A stretch of DNA of 52,434 nucleotides from Methanospirillum sp. (GTDB lineage Archaea; Halobacteriota; Methanomicrobia; Methanomicrobiales; Methanospirillaceae): positions 1 to 52,434 of the forward strand of contig JAAYEG010000009.1 of NCBI GenBank assembly GCA_012728895.1, read 5' to 3'. The notes below the pieces were generated by a model. The model did not search any database. It was given only the letters and a program-made list of their open reading frames with translations, and was not told the DNA's origin. Positions 1-8,603 of this stretch are shown here, piece after piece. The position numbers were made by a program, and so were the translations under genes. The stretch's first letter is position 1; every line of letters begins with the position of its first letter.

Positions 1-1
1 C

Positions 2-589
2 TGGGTCCGCGCGGGCGAGTGGCTGATCTACACGGTCAACGTCCAGGCCCCCGGCCAGTACACGGCCACGTTCCGGGCCGCGAACCCCGACGCCGCGTCC
101 AAGCCGGTCGAGATCTACCTCGACGGGACCAAGATCGGGACCGTCCAGATCGGGAAGACGGGCGCCTTCACGACGTTCAAGAACTTCGCGACCACGCTGA
201 CGTTCCCGACGGCCGGGAAGCACCAGATCCGGCTCGCCTTCCCCGCGTCGCGGGTGAACGTCAACTACATCGACTTCGCCAGCGGCGGGACCGTGACCAC
301 GACCACGACCACGGGGCCCACGGGCGGGGCGAACTTCGTCTCCGTCCCGACGACGGCCAAGCGCGGCAGCGCGTTCAAGTTCACCGTGACCCCGGCGGCC
401 GGCAAGACCATCAAGGCGGCCTGGTGGTCGTTCGACGCGCCGGCCCACCTGAAAACCTGGAACTCCCGGAACGTGAACCCGACGTTCTTCTACCCGTGGC
501 CGGGCACCTACAGCCCGCTCGTCCGGCTGACGTACACGGACGGGACCACCGAGGAGGTCCACCGGGTCAACTACATCAGATCGACCTGA
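2..589 (+). CDS. Secreted CBM6-like / PKD-like surface protein, C-terminal part (5' truncated)
   Basis: The open frame runs in from the left edge and stops at TGA 587-589, leaving about 195 residues. The first ~90 residues resemble a family 6 carbohydrate-binding module (GEWLIYTVNV near the start, a YLDGTKIG strand, then a final VNYIDF strand). A short Thr-rich linker (VTTTTTTGPTGG) follows, then a PKD-like beta-sandwich ending VNYIRST. These modules occur in exported proteins that bind glycans or form part of the cell surface. The signal peptide and N-terminal domains lie outside the window. A T-run follows at 614-621. The domain calls are by pattern only; the protein could be any multi-domain surface glycoprotein. 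Confidence 0.75.
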   Translation, partial: WVRAGEWLIYTVNVQAPGQYTATFRAANPDAASKPVEIYLDGTKIGTVQIGKTGAFTTFKNFATTLTFPTAGKHQIRLAFPASRVNVNYIDFASGGTVTTTTTTGPTGGANFVSVPTTAKRGSAFKFTVTPAAGKTIKAAWWSFDAPAHLKTWNSRNVNPTFFYPWPGTYSPLVRLTYTDGTTEEVHRVNYIRST

Positions 590-613
590 AGGACGGACGA
601 ACACCCCGCCCCC

Positions 614-621
614 TTTTTTTT
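614..621 (+). terminator. Poly-T terminator after the CBM6/PKD gene
   Basis: Eight consecutive T residues directly after a C-rich stretch, 25 bases past the stop codon. Archaeal RNA polymerase terminates at such T-runs. Confidence 0.5.
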
Positions 622-658
622 CGGATCCCACGAGGCCGCGCCCCGGCTCCCGGTCCCC

Positions 659-1249
659 ATGCCCCGCTCCGCCGTGCCCCCCGCCCTCGTCCTGGCCCTC
701 CTCCTGCTCCTCGCCCCGTGCGCCGGCTGCCTCGGCGAGCCCGCCCGGGATAACCGGACGGCGGCCATGACCCCCGGCACCCCCGGCACCCCCGCGCCCG
801 TCGTGCCCGTCGCGCCCGGCGACCTCGCCCGTTTCGTCCCCGAACCCCCGCCGGGCTGGCGGCTGGCGGCTCCCCCGTCCGCCGCCCTCCTCGACGACGA
901 CGGCGTCCCGTTCACCTCGGTCACGGCGGGCTACCTGCCCCTCGAGGATCCCGACGGCACAGGCCCCCGCGGTGCCGAGATCACCCTCCAGGACACGGCC
1001 GGCCGGCTGGCCGGCCTCCGGGAGGTCTTCGATCCGGGGAGCGCGGCGGAGGGGGACGGGACAGACCGCACGATCCTCGCCGGGCACCCGGCACGTGTGC
1101 TCGACGGCGGGATCGTGAACGGCGCGTGCATCCTCGTCGCGGACCGGTACGCCGTCTACCTGGCGGTCACGGGCGGGTCGCGGGCCGACCTCGACGCCTT
1201 CCTGGAGGCGCTCGACCTCGACGGGCTCGCCGCGTTCCGACAGCCTTAA
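659..1249 (+). CDS. Putative lipoprotein, paralogue of the next gene
   Basis: The 196-residue product has a hydrophobic leader (residues 8-20) ending in a lipobox-like LAPCAGC, so it is probably a lipid-anchored exported protein. A Pro/Thr/Gly-rich spacer (about residues 35-55) separates the anchor from a globular domain. The globular part aligns by eye with the downstream gene: FTSVTAGY against YTWVTAEY, ITLQDTA against VLIQDTA, and a shared C-terminal ADLDAFLEALDLDGLAAF pattern. I do not recognise the domain; it may be a conserved methanogen lipoprotein. No enzymatic motif is visible. Confidence 0.7.
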   Translation: MPRSAVPPALVLALLLLLAPCAGCLGEPARDNRTAAMTPGTPGTPAPVVPVAPGDLARFVPEPPPGWRLAAPPSAALLDDDGVPFTSVTAGYLPLEDPDGTGPRGAEITLQDTAGRLAGLREVFDPGSAAEGDGTDRTILAGHPARVLDGGIVNGACILVADRYAVYLAVTGGSRADLDAFLEALDLDGLAAFRQP

Positions 1250-1283
1250 ACCGTCCCCGTCCCATGATCAAGCCGGAGCAACC

Positions 1284-1919
1284 ATGAAGAGACCTGCATC
1301 CACCCACCTGGCCGCGGCGCTCGCCGTGCTCGTACTGCTCGGCGCCGCCCTCCTGGCCGGCTGCACCTCGGACACGACGGACGGCACGGCGACGACCGCC
1401 CCCACGGCATCCCCCTCGCCCGCCGGGACCCATGTCGCGACCGCCACCACGGCCGGAACGTCCGGGTCCGGGACCGCCGCCGCCGCGATCGCCTACGACC
1501 GCCTCATCCCGCTCCTCCCGGCCTCGGCGGGAACCTGGACGCTGGACGGCGACCCCCAGGGCATGACCATGAAGGACGGCGAGGGGCGCGAGTACACGTG
1601 GGTGACCGCCGAGTACACCGGGGACGGCGACGCCGCCGCCCAGGTCCTGATCCAGGACACGGCCGCGGCCGAGACCCCGTACCGGCAGCAGTGGAACTCG
1701 TTCTCGAGCTACGAGTCCACCCAGGGCTGGTGGCGGGCGGTCACGGTCGACGGGCAGCCCGGGTGGCGGTACCACGACGCGTCCTCGGACGACTACGGGA
1801 CCTGGGTCCTGGTCGGCGACCGCTTCATCGTCTACGCGCTCGTCAACGACGGGACCGAGGCCGACCTGGACGCGCTCGTGGACGCGATCGACATCGCCGG
1901 CCTCGCCGCGCTGAAGTGA
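1284..1919 (+). CDS. Putative lipoprotein, paralogue of the previous gene
   Basis: The 211-residue protein begins MKRP, followed by a hydrophobic segment and a clear lipobox LLAGC (cysteine near residue 27). A Thr/Ala/Ser-rich low-complexity linker (about residues 28-65) leads to a globular domain ending ADLDALVDAIDIAGLAALK, almost the same ending as the upstream gene. The two genes lie in tandem 34 bases apart, which suggests local duplication. The function is unknown; probably an extracytoplasmic lipid-anchored protein. A TATA-like CCTTAAACC at 1243-1251 overlaps the upstream stop and could give this gene its own promoter. Confidence 0.75.
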   Translation: MKRPASTHLAAALAVLVLLGAALLAGCTSDTTDGTATTAPTASPSPAGTHVATATTAGTSGSGTAAAAIAYDRLIPLLPASAGTWTLDGDPQGMTMKDGEGREYTWVTAEYTGDGDAAAQVLIQDTAAAETPYRQQWNSFSSYESTQGWWRAVTVDGQPGWRYHDASSDDYGTWVLVGDRFIVYALVNDGTEADLDALVDAIDIAGLAALK

Positions 1920-1990
1920 ACTCCCTCCCCTCTTTCTCGGACCCGCCCCCTTAATACCGCTCGACGATGAAGAGATCACCGGCATCTGCC

Positions 1991-2455
1991 ATGGAGAGGA
2001 GCATCGGATTCAGGGAACGGCGCTACATCGAGGAGCTCCGCATCCTCACCCGCTCCACCGCGGTCGACTGCGTCGTCGACGAGCGGTTCGACCGGGTGAT
2101 CTACGTCATCAAGCCCGGGGACATGGGCCTCGCCATCGGGCGGAAGGGCGAGAACATCAACCGTCTCTCCCGGCAGCTCGGACGGCGGCTCGAGATGGTC
2201 GAGTACGGCGAGACGCCCGAGGAGTTCGTCGCGAACATCATCCGGCCGGCGGAGCTCGTCCGGCTCGAGCCCGCGCCGGACGGCGCCGGCGTCGACCTGG
2301 TGATCCGGCGGAAGGCCGACCTCGGGATCGTGATCGGGCGGGGTGGCGGCACGATCGAGAAGGTCCGCCTCCTCTGCCGGCGGTTCTTCGACCTCGAGGT
2401 CGCGGACGTTCAGATCGCCCCGGATGAACCAACCGGGGAGGAGCCGCCGCCGTGA
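1991..2455 (+). CDS. nusA: NusA-type KH-domain RNA-binding protein
   Basis: Two KH domains are visible, each with the RNA-binding GxxG loop: AIGRKGENINRL near residue 52 and VIGRGGGTIEKV near residue 115. This is the architecture of archaeal NusA-like proteins, thought to bind nascent transcripts during elongation or termination. An in-frame ATG lies at 1967, but a TATA-like TTAATA at 1951-1956 would start transcription near 1980, so the ATG at 1991 is preferred (154 residues). Archaeal nusA usually sits in the rpoB/rpoA-rps12 operon; here it stands alone before hisE, which it overlaps by four bases. It could therefore be a NusA paralogue. Confidence 0.8.
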   Translation: MERSIGFRERRYIEELRILTRSTAVDCVVDERFDRVIYVIKPGDMGLAIGRKGENINRLSRQLGRRLEMVEYGETPEEFVANIIRPAELVRLEPAPDGAGVDLVIRRKADLGIVIGRGGGTIEKVRLLCRRFFDLEVADVQIAPDEPTGEEPPP

Positions 2456-2742
2456 AGGAAGACGTCCTCGCGGCGCTCTGGGACGTGATCGACGACCGGG
2501 CCCGCAACCCCCGGGAGGGCTCGTACGTCTCGTCGCTCCTGGCCCACCGCAAGGGGATCGACAAGCCCCTCGAGAAGGTCGGCGAGGAGGCGACCGAGTT
2601 CGTGCTCGCGGTCAAGAACGGGGACCCCGGGCGTATCGCCGAGGAGGGCGCCGACCTGCTCTTCCACCTGCTCGTCGCCCTGCGGGCGTCGGGCGTCGGG
2701 CTCGACCAGGTCCTCTCGGTCCTCGATTCGCGGCGGCGCTGA
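2452..2742 (+). CDS. hisE: Phosphoribosyl-ATP pyrophosphatase
   Basis: HisE hydrolyses phosphoribosyl-ATP to phosphoribosyl-AMP and pyrophosphate, the second step of histidine biosynthesis. The 96-residue product matches the usual length of single-domain HisE. It shows the MazG-like acidic motif EKVGEEATEFVLAVK and the later EEGADLLFHLLVAL helix, whose Glu/Asp side chains bind magnesium in this all-alpha pyrophosphatase family. It starts with GTG at 2452, overlapping the nusA stop codon (GTGA), so the two genes are probably cotranscribed and translationally coupled. No other his gene is nearby. Confidence 0.92.
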   Translation: MKEDVLAALWDVIDDRARNPREGSYVSSLLAHRKGIDKPLEKVGEEATEFVLAVKNGDPGRIAEEGADLLFHLLVALRASGVGLDQVLSVLDSRRR

Positions 2743-2805
2743 CGCCTCCCCGTCCCTGACCGCGTTCCTCATTACCCTTGAGGCGAAACCTGTACCGGAT
2801 CTGAT

Positions 2806-4392
2806 ATGAACCATCGAGTGCTTGTGAGCGATCCGCTTGCCGGGGAGGGGATCGAGATCCTGCGCCGGGAGGTGGCGGTCGATGTCAGGACCGACCTCAC
2901 CGAGGACGACCTGGTCGGGATCATCGGCGACTACGACGCCCTGCTCGTCCGGTCCGGAACGCAGGTCACGGCACGGGTGATCGAGGCCGGCACGAAACTC
3001 CGGTTCATCGGCCGGGCCGGTGCCGGCGTCGACAACATCGACACCGACGCCGCGACGCGCCGCGGGATCATCGTCGCGAACGCCCCCGCGGGCAACACGC
3101 TGGCCGCCACCGAGCACACCTGCGCGATGATGCTCTCGCTCGCCCGCAACATCCCGCAGGCGAACGCGTCCGTCCGCTCGAGAGAGTGGAAGAGGTCGCG
3201 GTTCACCGGCGTCGAGGTGAACGAGAAGACCCTCGGTATCGTCGGCTTCGGCAGGATCGGGCGGGAGGTGGCCCAGCGCGCCACCGCGATGAACATGCGG
3301 ATCATCGCCTACGACCCGTTCATCGCGAAGGAGCGGGCCGAGGAGCTCGGCGTCGAGATCACGGACCTGCCCGACCTCTTTCGGCGGGCCGATTTCATCA
3401 CGCTCCACACCCCGCTGATCCGCGAGACGCGCCACATGATCAACGCCGAGACGATCGCCACGATGAAGGAGGGGGTCCGGATCATCAACTGCGCGCGCGG
3501 CGGGATCATCGACGAGGGCGCCCTCCACGACGGGATCGTCGCCGGCAAGGTCGCCGGGGCCGCCCTCGACGTCTTCGAGGACGAGCCGCCGTTCGACTCG
3601 CCCCTCCTCTCTCTCGAGCAGGTGATCGTCACCCCGCACCTCGGCGCCTCGACCGTCGAGGCCCAGGTCAACGTGGCGATCGAGGTCGCGCGGCAGGCCC
3701 TCTCGGTCCTCTCGGGCGGCGACGCCAAGTACGTGGTGAACGCCCCGATGATCCCCCCCGACCAGGCCGATGCGCTCGAGCCGTTCTCGGCCCTGATGGG
3801 GCGGATGGCCCGGCTCCTGATGGAGATGAGCGACGGCCGGCTCTCGGGGATCCAGATCACCTACGCGGGCGAGATCCCCCACCTGGAACAGGCCTCGCGC
3901 TACCTGACGCGGCAGACGGTCAAGACGCTCCTCGAGCAGATCCTCCACCTCCCCGTCAACCTGGTCAACGCCGGGCTCGTGGCCGCCGAGCGCGGGATCG
4001 CGGTCGGCGAGACGGTCGGCGGCGACACGCGCGGGTTCCGGAACCTGATCACGATCTCGCTCAAGACCGACCGCGGGGAGGAGACGATCGAGGGCTCGGT
4101 CTTCTCCCGCACGCGCCAGCGCGTGGTCGCGATCGACGGCTACACGATGGACCTGGACCCCACCGGCCACCTGGTCATCTCGAAGCACCTCGACCGCCCC
4201 GGGGTCATCGGCCGGGCCTCGACGACGCTCGGCCGCGCCGAGATCAACATCGCGGGCATGCAGGTCGGCCGGATCCGGCAGGGCGAGGAGGCGATCATGG
4301 TCCTGAACGTCGACTCCCCCGTCCCGCCCGAGGCGATCGAGGAGATCAGGACGCACCCCGGGATCCACGCGGCGTGGTTCGTCTCCATCTAA
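2806..4392 (+). CDS. serA: D-3-phosphoglycerate dehydrogenase
   Basis: SerA oxidises 3-phosphoglycerate to 3-phosphohydroxypyruvate with NAD+, the first step of serine synthesis. The 528-residue product is the long form. The catalytic domain carries the NAD-binding motif GIVGFGRIGREVA near residue 145, and the family signatures INCARGGIIDEGAL and VTPHLGAST with the active-site histidine. An intervening domain (about residues 315-450) precedes a C-terminal ACT-like domain (DRPGVIGRASTTLG onward), which usually senses serine. ATG 2806 aligns with the family start MNHRVLVSDPL. Confidence 0.96.
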   Translation: MNHRVLVSDPLAGEGIEILRREVAVDVRTDLTEDDLVGIIGDYDALLVRSGTQVTARVIEAGTKLRFIGRAGAGVDNIDTDAATRRGIIVANAPAGNTLAATEHTCAMMLSLARNIPQANASVRSREWKRSRFTGVEVNEKTLGIVGFGRIGREVAQRATAMNMRIIAYDPFIAKERAEELGVEITDLPDLFRRADFITLHTPLIRETRHMINAETIATMKEGVRIINCARGGIIDEGALHDGIVAGKVAGAALDVFEDEPPFDSPLLSLEQVIVTPHLGASTVEAQVNVAIEVARQALSVLSGGDAKYVVNAPMIPPDQADALEPFSALMGRMARLLMEMSDGRLSGIQITYAGEIPHLEQASRYLTRQTVKTLLEQILHLPVNLVNAGLVAAERGIAVGETVGGDTRGFRNLITISLKTDRGEETIEGSVFSRTRQRVVAIDGYTMDLDPTGHLVISKHLDRPGVIGRASTTLGRAEINIAGMQVGRIRQGEEAIMVLNVDSPVPPEAIEEIRTHPGIHAAWFVSI

Positions 4393-4398
4393 CGCATT

Positions 4399-4407
4399 TT
4401 TTATAAG
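4399..4407 (+). promoter_or_regulatory. TATA box for tRNA-Val
   Basis: An AT-rich TTTTATAAG element about 43 bases before the mature tRNA 5' end, in an otherwise GC-rich gap. The spacing allows a transcription start near 4430 with a short 5' leader. Confidence 0.55.
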
Positions 4408-4447
4408 GGAATCCGACGCACGGATCTAAGCACACGAGGTGTGCGGC

Positions 4448-4521
4448 GGGCTCGTGGTCTAGCTGGTTATGACGTCGCCTTGACATGGCGGAGGTCCGGA
4501 GTTCGAATCTCCGCGAGCCCA
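4448..4521 (+). tRNA. tRNA-Val (anticodon GAC)
   Basis: A 74-base cloverleaf can be drawn. The acceptor stem GGGCTCG pairs with CGAGCCC (4514-4520), with discriminator A at 4521. The anticodon stem TCGCC/GGCGG closes the loop TTGACAT with anticodon GAC. The T arm is CGGAG-TTCGAAT-CTCCG. No 3' CCA is encoded, so CCA must be added after transcription. No intron is seen. Confidence 0.95.
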
Positions 4522-4596
4522 CTCATCACGGTCCTGTTCTCCTGTCTCCCGCGGTCCCGGGCCCCCCTCCGCGGGGTTGTTTCACCGCCGTTCCGA

Positions 4597-5358
4597 TCAG
4601 CCCCTTCTCGACGGCCGGCGCCTCCCCAGCGCGGCCACGTAGATCGGGAACTGGTCGCTCCGGTCGATCCCCAGGGCGCGGTCCATCGCTTCGTCGTCGT
4701 AGGCGCCGACCGCGCAGACCCCGCAGCTGATCGGGGCGGCCGCCAGGTAGAGGTTCTGGCAGGCATGCCCCGCGTCCAGGAAGAGGTAACGGTAACCGCG
4801 CTCGCCATAGCGCCAGGTCATCCGGTACGGCACGGCCGTCCAGACGAAGATAACCGCCGCCTGCCGCAGGAACGCCTGGCCGTAACAGGCCGCGAGGACG
4901 CGTTCGCTGATCCCAGGGTCCAGGTCGACCTCCTCGAGCCGGTGGCGGAGGGCCAGGTAGCGGTAGAGCCCCGGCGCGAACCCGTCCACCCGCCTGGCCA
5001 GCAGGTAGGTCTCCAACGCGTGCCGCGCCCCCGCGCTCGGCACCGTCCTGAGCGTGTACTCACCCCCGACCACGGCCCGGACCCCCTGCGTCGCGAAGAG
5101 CAGGTAGGAGAGCTCCTCCGGGGCGATGGGCTCGTCCGCGTACTCCCGCACCGACTCGCGCCGGACGATCGCCTCCCACAGGTCGAGGGGCGGCACCTCG
5201 AACCCGGACGGGTCCGGGAGCGGGTGCACTGCGCCCTCGCCGCAGGGCAGTTCGAGCAGGGGCTGGGGGAGCCCGAGCATCTGGTCGGACGGGGTCATGA
5301 ACTCCGCCCGTGTCCGGGCGAGGAACTCGCGCCCGATCCGGTCTGGTCTCGATGCCAT
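4597..5358 (-). CDS. SagB-type nitroreductase-fold dehydrogenase
   Basis: The protein belongs to the nitroreductase-like SagB/ThcOx group, FMN-dependent oxidoreductases that in bacteria oxidise thiazolines or oxazolines in modified peptides. Visible features are an N-terminal RRESVREY motif (nitroreductases typically carry RRSxRxY, which contacts FMN), the central GVRAVVGGEYTLRTVPSAGARHA block typical of SagB, and the C-terminal DAGHACQNLYLAA helix. A GTG start at 5379 is possible, but a TATA-like CCTTTATTA (5396-5404, minus strand) predicts a transcript start near 5374, so the ATG at 5358 is chosen (253 residues). No YcaO cyclodehydratase or precursor peptide is nearby, so the substrate is unknown. 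Confidence 0.85.
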   Translation of the reverse strand: MASRPDRIGREFLARTRAEFMTPSDQMLGLPQPLLELPCGEGAVHPLPDPSGFEVPPLDLWEAIVRRESVREYADEPIAPEELSYLLFATQGVRAVVGGEYTLRTVPSAGARHALETYLLARRVDGFAPGLYRYLALRHRLEEVDLDPGISERVLAACYGQAFLRQAAVIFVWTAVPYRMTWRYGERGYRYLFLDAGHACQNLYLAAAPISCGVCAVGAYDDEAMDRALGIDRSDQFPIYVAALGRRRPSRRG

Positions 5359-5431
5359 GGTCCGCTTCTCCCGGGCCACTCTTTCCTCGAAGGCGTAATA
5401 AAGGTACTCTCCGGCCGGTCCCGGAACAACG

Positions 5432-5438
5432 TTTATAT
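5432..5438 (+). promoter_or_regulatory. TATA box for the ribosomal superoperon
   Basis: TTTATAT stands in a short AT-rich patch and would direct initiation near 5460. The first ribosomal gene starts at 5857, so the transcript would carry a leader of about 400 nt unless a second promoter lies closer. I see no other convincing TATA box before rpl3. Confidence 0.5.
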
Positions 5439-5459
5439 CCCTTTCTCTCTCATTATTAC

Positions 5460-5856
5460 GACACCATTATGATCGGCGGGCCTCCGGGCCCGCCGGTTCA
5501 TACGATGGCACGAACGCCGTGCGTCGCGCACGGCGGGCTGATAGACGCTGGGGCTGAGGCAGCAGTCGGGTGGACGTCACGGACGGCCCTGCCCGTGAAT
5601 CGGGCGCTGCTGCATTCAGGATCTCTTACGAGAGACGGGTTGGAGCCGGCACAGAACGCCGGCACGTGCTCTTCCATACCGGTCGCGGAGTCTGCAGGCG
5701 GGATGCTGCAGAACGGGGCCGGATATGCAGAGAGTCCGGGCTGCAACTCTCCGCGACGATCCGCGGCCTTCTTCAGTCGACGGCATTCTCCTGCCGGGTC
5801 AGCACGACCACGCCGCCTCCCGCGCGGCACGAACACCTGAGAGGACTGATCGGAAA
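5460..5856 (+). ncRNA. Candidate structured leader or independent RNA upstream of rpl3
   Basis: No frame here reads like protein, but the stretch contains a series of strong helices: 5474-5482/5487-5495 (9 bp, loop TCCG); 5515-5522/5528-5535 (8 bp); 5559-5565/5607-5613 (GCAGCAG/CTGCTGC) enclosing 5577-5582/5593-5598; 5622-5626/5631-5635 (loop TACG); 5645-5650/5658-5663 (loop ACAGAAC); and 5683-5690/5749-5756 closing two hairpins at 5691-5697/5706-5712 and 5719-5723/5735-5739, like a three-way junction. I could not match it to RNase P RNA, SRP RNA or 5S rRNA. It may be a separate ncRNA or a regulatory leader of the operon. GC-rich DNA forms chance helices, so the call is tentative. Confidence 0.45.
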
Positions 5857-6873
5857 ATGCCAAAAATCAACAGGCCGCGGCGGGGCTCGCTCGCGTACAG
5901 CCCGAGAAAGCGGGCGAAGAGCCAGGTCCCCCGCTACCACTCGTGGCCCGAGGTCGCCGGTGCGCCGGTGCTCCAGGGCTTCGCCGGGTACAAGGTGGGC
6001 ATGACCCACCTGGTCATGGTCGACGACCACAAGCACAGCCCGACCGAGGGCAAGGACATCTCCGTCCCGGTCACCGTCGTCGAGTGCCCGCCGATGAAGG
6101 TCGCGGCCATCCGCGCCTACACCAGGGACACCTTCGGGAAACGCGCCCTGACCGAGGTCTGGGCCGAGCCGATCGACGGCGTGCTCCGCCGCCGGCTCAC
6201 CCTCCCCGCCGCCCCCGGCTCCGGGGACGCGTGGGCGAACCTGGACCAGGCGGTCGCCGGGGGCTTGGTGACCGAGCTCCAGGCCATCGTCTACACGCAG
6301 CCGTACGAGCTCACCGGGGTCCCGAAGAAGGTCCCCGACCTGATGGAGATCTCTATCGGCGGCGGCTCCCTCGAGGAGAAGCTCGCGTTCGCGAAAGAGG
6401 CGCTCGGCACCGAGTTCAGGTTCGCGGACTGCCTCAAGCTCGGGGCCTACGCTGACGTGACCGCGATCACGACCGGCAAGGGGACGCAGGGCCCGGTCAA
6501 GCGCTGGGGCATCCAGGTCCGGAAGCGCAAGCACTCGCGCGGCGGCAAGAAGCGGCACATCGGCAACCTGGGCCCGTGGACCCCCCACCACGTCAGGTGG
6601 CAGGTCCCCCAGATGGGCCAGATGGGCTACCAGCAGCGGACCGAGTTCAACAAGCGGATCCTGAAGATCGGGGAGGACGGGACCGAGATCACGCCGGACG
6701 GCGGCTTTCTCCACTACGGGGTCGTCCGCAACCCGTACGTTTTGATCAAGGGCTCGATCCCCGGGCCCGCCAAGCGGCTCGTCAGGATCCGGCCGGCGGT
6801 GCGGCTCGGAGAACACGTCGAGCGGCAGCCCGCGATCGAGTTCGTGAGCACCGCGTCGAAGCAGGGGTGCTGA
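5857..6873 (+). CDS. rpl3: 50S ribosomal protein L3 (uL3)
   Basis: This is the first gene of the S10/spc-type cluster. The 338-residue product has the archaeal/eukaryotic N-terminus [20 protein letters not shown], and the central [14 protein letters not shown] and [12 protein letters not shown] segments that reach into the peptidyl transferase centre of the large subunit. The open frame extends upstream to 5725, but that part is not protein-like and the ATG at 5857 matches the family start. It is followed three bases later by rpl4. Confidence 0.97.
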   Translation: MPKINRPRRGSLAYSPRKRAKSQVPRYHSWPEVAGAPVLQGFAGYKVGMTHLVMVDDHKHSPTEGKDISVPVTVVECPPMKVAAIRAYTRDTFGKRALTEVWAEPIDGVLRRRLTLPAAPGSGDAWANLDQAVAGGLVTELQAIVYTQPYELTGVPKKVPDLMEISIGGGSLEEKLAFAKEALGTEFRFADCLKLGAYADVTAITTGKGTQGPVKRWGIQVRKRKHSRGGKKRHIGNLGPWTPHHVRWQVPQMGQMGYQQRTEFNKRILKIGEDGTEITPDGGFLHYGVVRNPYVLIKGSIPGPAKRLVRIRPAVRLGEHVERQPAIEFVSTASKQGC

Positions 6874-6876
6874 GAG

Positions 6877-7626
6877 ATGAAGGCACAGGTTAAAGGGCTC
6901 GACGGCAGCGTCATGGGCGAGATCGACCTCCCGGCGGTCTTCGCCGAGGAGTACAGGCCGGACCTGATCCGGAAGGCGGTGATCGCCCTCCAGTCGACCC
7001 GCTACCAGCCGCACGGCACCTACGTCAACGCGGGCGTCGAATCGGTCGGCACGGGCTGGGGCTCGGGGCGGGGAGCCTCGCACGTCCCCCGCCTGCACAA
7101 CGGCTCGCGCGCGGTCAAGGTCCCCCAGGCCCGGGGCGGGCGCGCCGCGCACCCCCCGAAGGTCACGAAGATCCTGACCCGGTCGATCAACAAGAAGGAG
7201 AGGTCAAAGGCGATCCGGTCCGCGATCGCGGCCACCGTGAACGCCGACCGGGTCCGCGATCGCGGCCACCTCTTCGAGGGCGACGTCCCCGTCGTGATGG
7301 ACGACGCCTTCGAGCACGTCGAGAAGACGCGGGACCTCGTCCGTGCGCTCTCCGCCGTCGGCGTCTACGCCGATGTCGAGAAGGCCAAGGGGAGCCGGAA
7401 GGTCCGGGCCGGGCGCGGCAAGATGCGCGGCCGGCGGTTCAAGCAGAAGAAGTCGCTCCTGATCGTGACCGCCGACGAACCGCTCGCGGCCGCGAGGAAC
7501 CTGGCCGGCGTCGACGCCGTCCCGGTGGGCGCGCTCAACGCCGAGCTCCTCGCCCCCGGGGCGCACGCCGGCCGGCTCACGGTCTGGACCGAGTCCGCGG
7601 TGCGGCGGCTGGAGGACCGGTCATGA
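6877..7626 (+). CDS. rpl4: 50S ribosomal protein L4 (uL4)
   Basis: The 249-residue archaeal uL4 binds 23S rRNA and lines the exit tunnel with its extended loop. The loop region is seen as [15 protein letters not shown], followed by a basic [15 protein letters not shown] stretch and the C-terminal [23 protein letters not shown] domain. In bacteria uL4 also regulates its own operon; whether this one acts on the structured leader is unknown. Its 3' end overlaps rpl23 by four bases (ATGA). Confidence 0.96.
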   Translation: MKAQVKGLDGSVMGEIDLPAVFAEEYRPDLIRKAVIALQSTRYQPHGTYVNAGVESVGTGWGSGRGASHVPRLHNGSRAVKVPQARGGRAAHPPKVTKILTRSINKKERSKAIRSAIAATVNADRVRDRGHLFEGDVPVVMDDAFEHVEKTRDLVRALSAVGVYADVEKAKGSRKVRAGRGKMRGRRFKQKKSLLIVTADEPLAAARNLAGVDAVPVGALNAELLAPGAHAGRLTVWTESAVRRLEDRS

Positions 7627-7871
7627 TCCTCCGGTACCCGTTCGTGACCGAGAAGGCGATGCTGGCGCTCGAGAGCAGCGCCAAGCTCCAGTTCCTGGTC
7701 GACAACCGCGCGACCAAGCCCGAGATCCGGAAGGAGCTCGAGGAGACCTTCGGCCACCCGGTCTCCGCCATCCGGACAGTCAACACGACCGACGGCCGGA
7801 AGAAGGCGATCGTCAGCTTCGAGAACCCGAAGGCCGCCGAGGAGATCCTCTCGCGGCTCGGCGTCATGTGA
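7623..7871 (+). CDS. rpl23: 50S ribosomal protein L23 (uL23)
   Basis: The 82-residue product has the usual archaeal length. It begins [13 protein letters not shown] and contains [21 protein letters not shown] and VRTVN-like elements that contact 23S rRNA at the tunnel exit, where signal recognition particle docks. The start overlaps the rpl4 stop, implying translational coupling. Confidence 0.96.
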   Translation: MILRYPFVTEKAMLALESSAKLQFLVDNRATKPEIRKELEETFGHPVSAIRTVNTTDGRKKAIVSFENPKAAEEILSRLGVM

Positions 7872-7880
7872 GGTGGAGAG

Positions 7881-8597
7881 ATGGGACACCGAATCACTAC
7901 ACAGAACCGTGGGCGGGGAGGCTCGACCTACCGGGCCCCCTCCCACCGCTACAAGGCCGAGCTGAAGCACCTGGGGACCGGCGAGGAGACCGTGCGGGGG
8001 ACCGTCATCGGGATCGAGCACGACCCGGCGCGACACACCCCGATCGCGCTCGTCCGGCTCGAGGACCAGAGCAAGACCTACTACCTCGTCACCGAGGGGA
8101 CCGGCGTCGGCGACGCCGTGGCCTGGGGGCCCGAGGCGGAGTTCCGGAGCGGCAACACCCTGCCGCTCGGCCGGATCCCTGCCGGGACCAACATCTGCAA
8201 CATCGAGGCGCGGCCCAGCGACGGCGGCAAGTTCGTCCGGGCCTCGGGGGTCCAGGCGGTCGTGGTCGACAGGACCGAGGACCGGGTCGTCGTCCGGATG
8301 CCGTCGGGCAAGATGAAGTGGTTCTCGAGCCGCTGCCTCGCCACCGTCGGCGTCGTCGCCGGCGGGGGCAGGGGCGAGAAGCCGTTCGTCAAGGCCGGCA
8401 AGAAGTTCCACAAGATGCGGTCGACCGGGTCCACGTGGCCCCGCGTCCGCGGCGTCGCGATGAACGTGATCGACCACCCGTTCGGCGGTGGCGGCCACCA
8501 GCACCCGGGAAGGCCGAAGACGGTCTCCCGCGGCACCTCGCCGGGCCGGAAGGTCGGGCACGTAGCAGCCCGGAGGACCGGGCGCGGGAAGCGGTGA
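7881..8597 (+). CDS. rpl2: 50S ribosomal protein L2 (uL2)
   Basis: This 238-residue protein binds 23S rRNA and is needed for subunit association and peptidyl transfer. The N-terminus [17 protein letters not shown] and the C-terminal block [20 protein letters not shown], which carries the conserved histidine region, are diagnostic for archaeal uL2. GGTGGAGAG just before the ATG provides a Shine-Dalgarno sequence. Confidence 0.97.
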   Translation: MGHRITTQNRGRGGSTYRAPSHRYKAELKHLGTGEETVRGTVIGIEHDPARHTPIALVRLEDQSKTYYLVTEGTGVGDAVAWGPEAEFRSGNTLPLGRIPAGTNICNIEARPSDGGKFVRASGVQAVVVDRTEDRVVVRMPSGKMKWFSSRCLATVGVVAGGGRGEKPFVKAGKKFHKMRSTGSTWPRVRGVAMNVIDHPFGGGGHQHPGRPKTVSRGTSPGRKVGHVAARRTGRGKR

Positions 8598-8603
8598 TCG
8601 GAA

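Noticed and set aside
2410-4368. Long antisense frame across serA, and similar frames opposite secY, glmM, catalase and other genes
   Set aside because: These Asp/Arg/Pro-rich translations are typical shadows of GC-rich coding DNA and show no family features.
5651-5745. RNase P-like words (ACAGAAC and AGAGAGTCCGGGCT) in the rpl3 leader
   Set aside because: They occur in the reverse order for RNase P RNA, the P4 helix cannot form between them, and no GGTAAGAGC-type CR-IV element is on this strand.
5725-5856. Upstream extension of the rpl3 reading frame
   Set aside because: The extra 44 residues are not protein-like and the uL3 family start is at ATG 5857.
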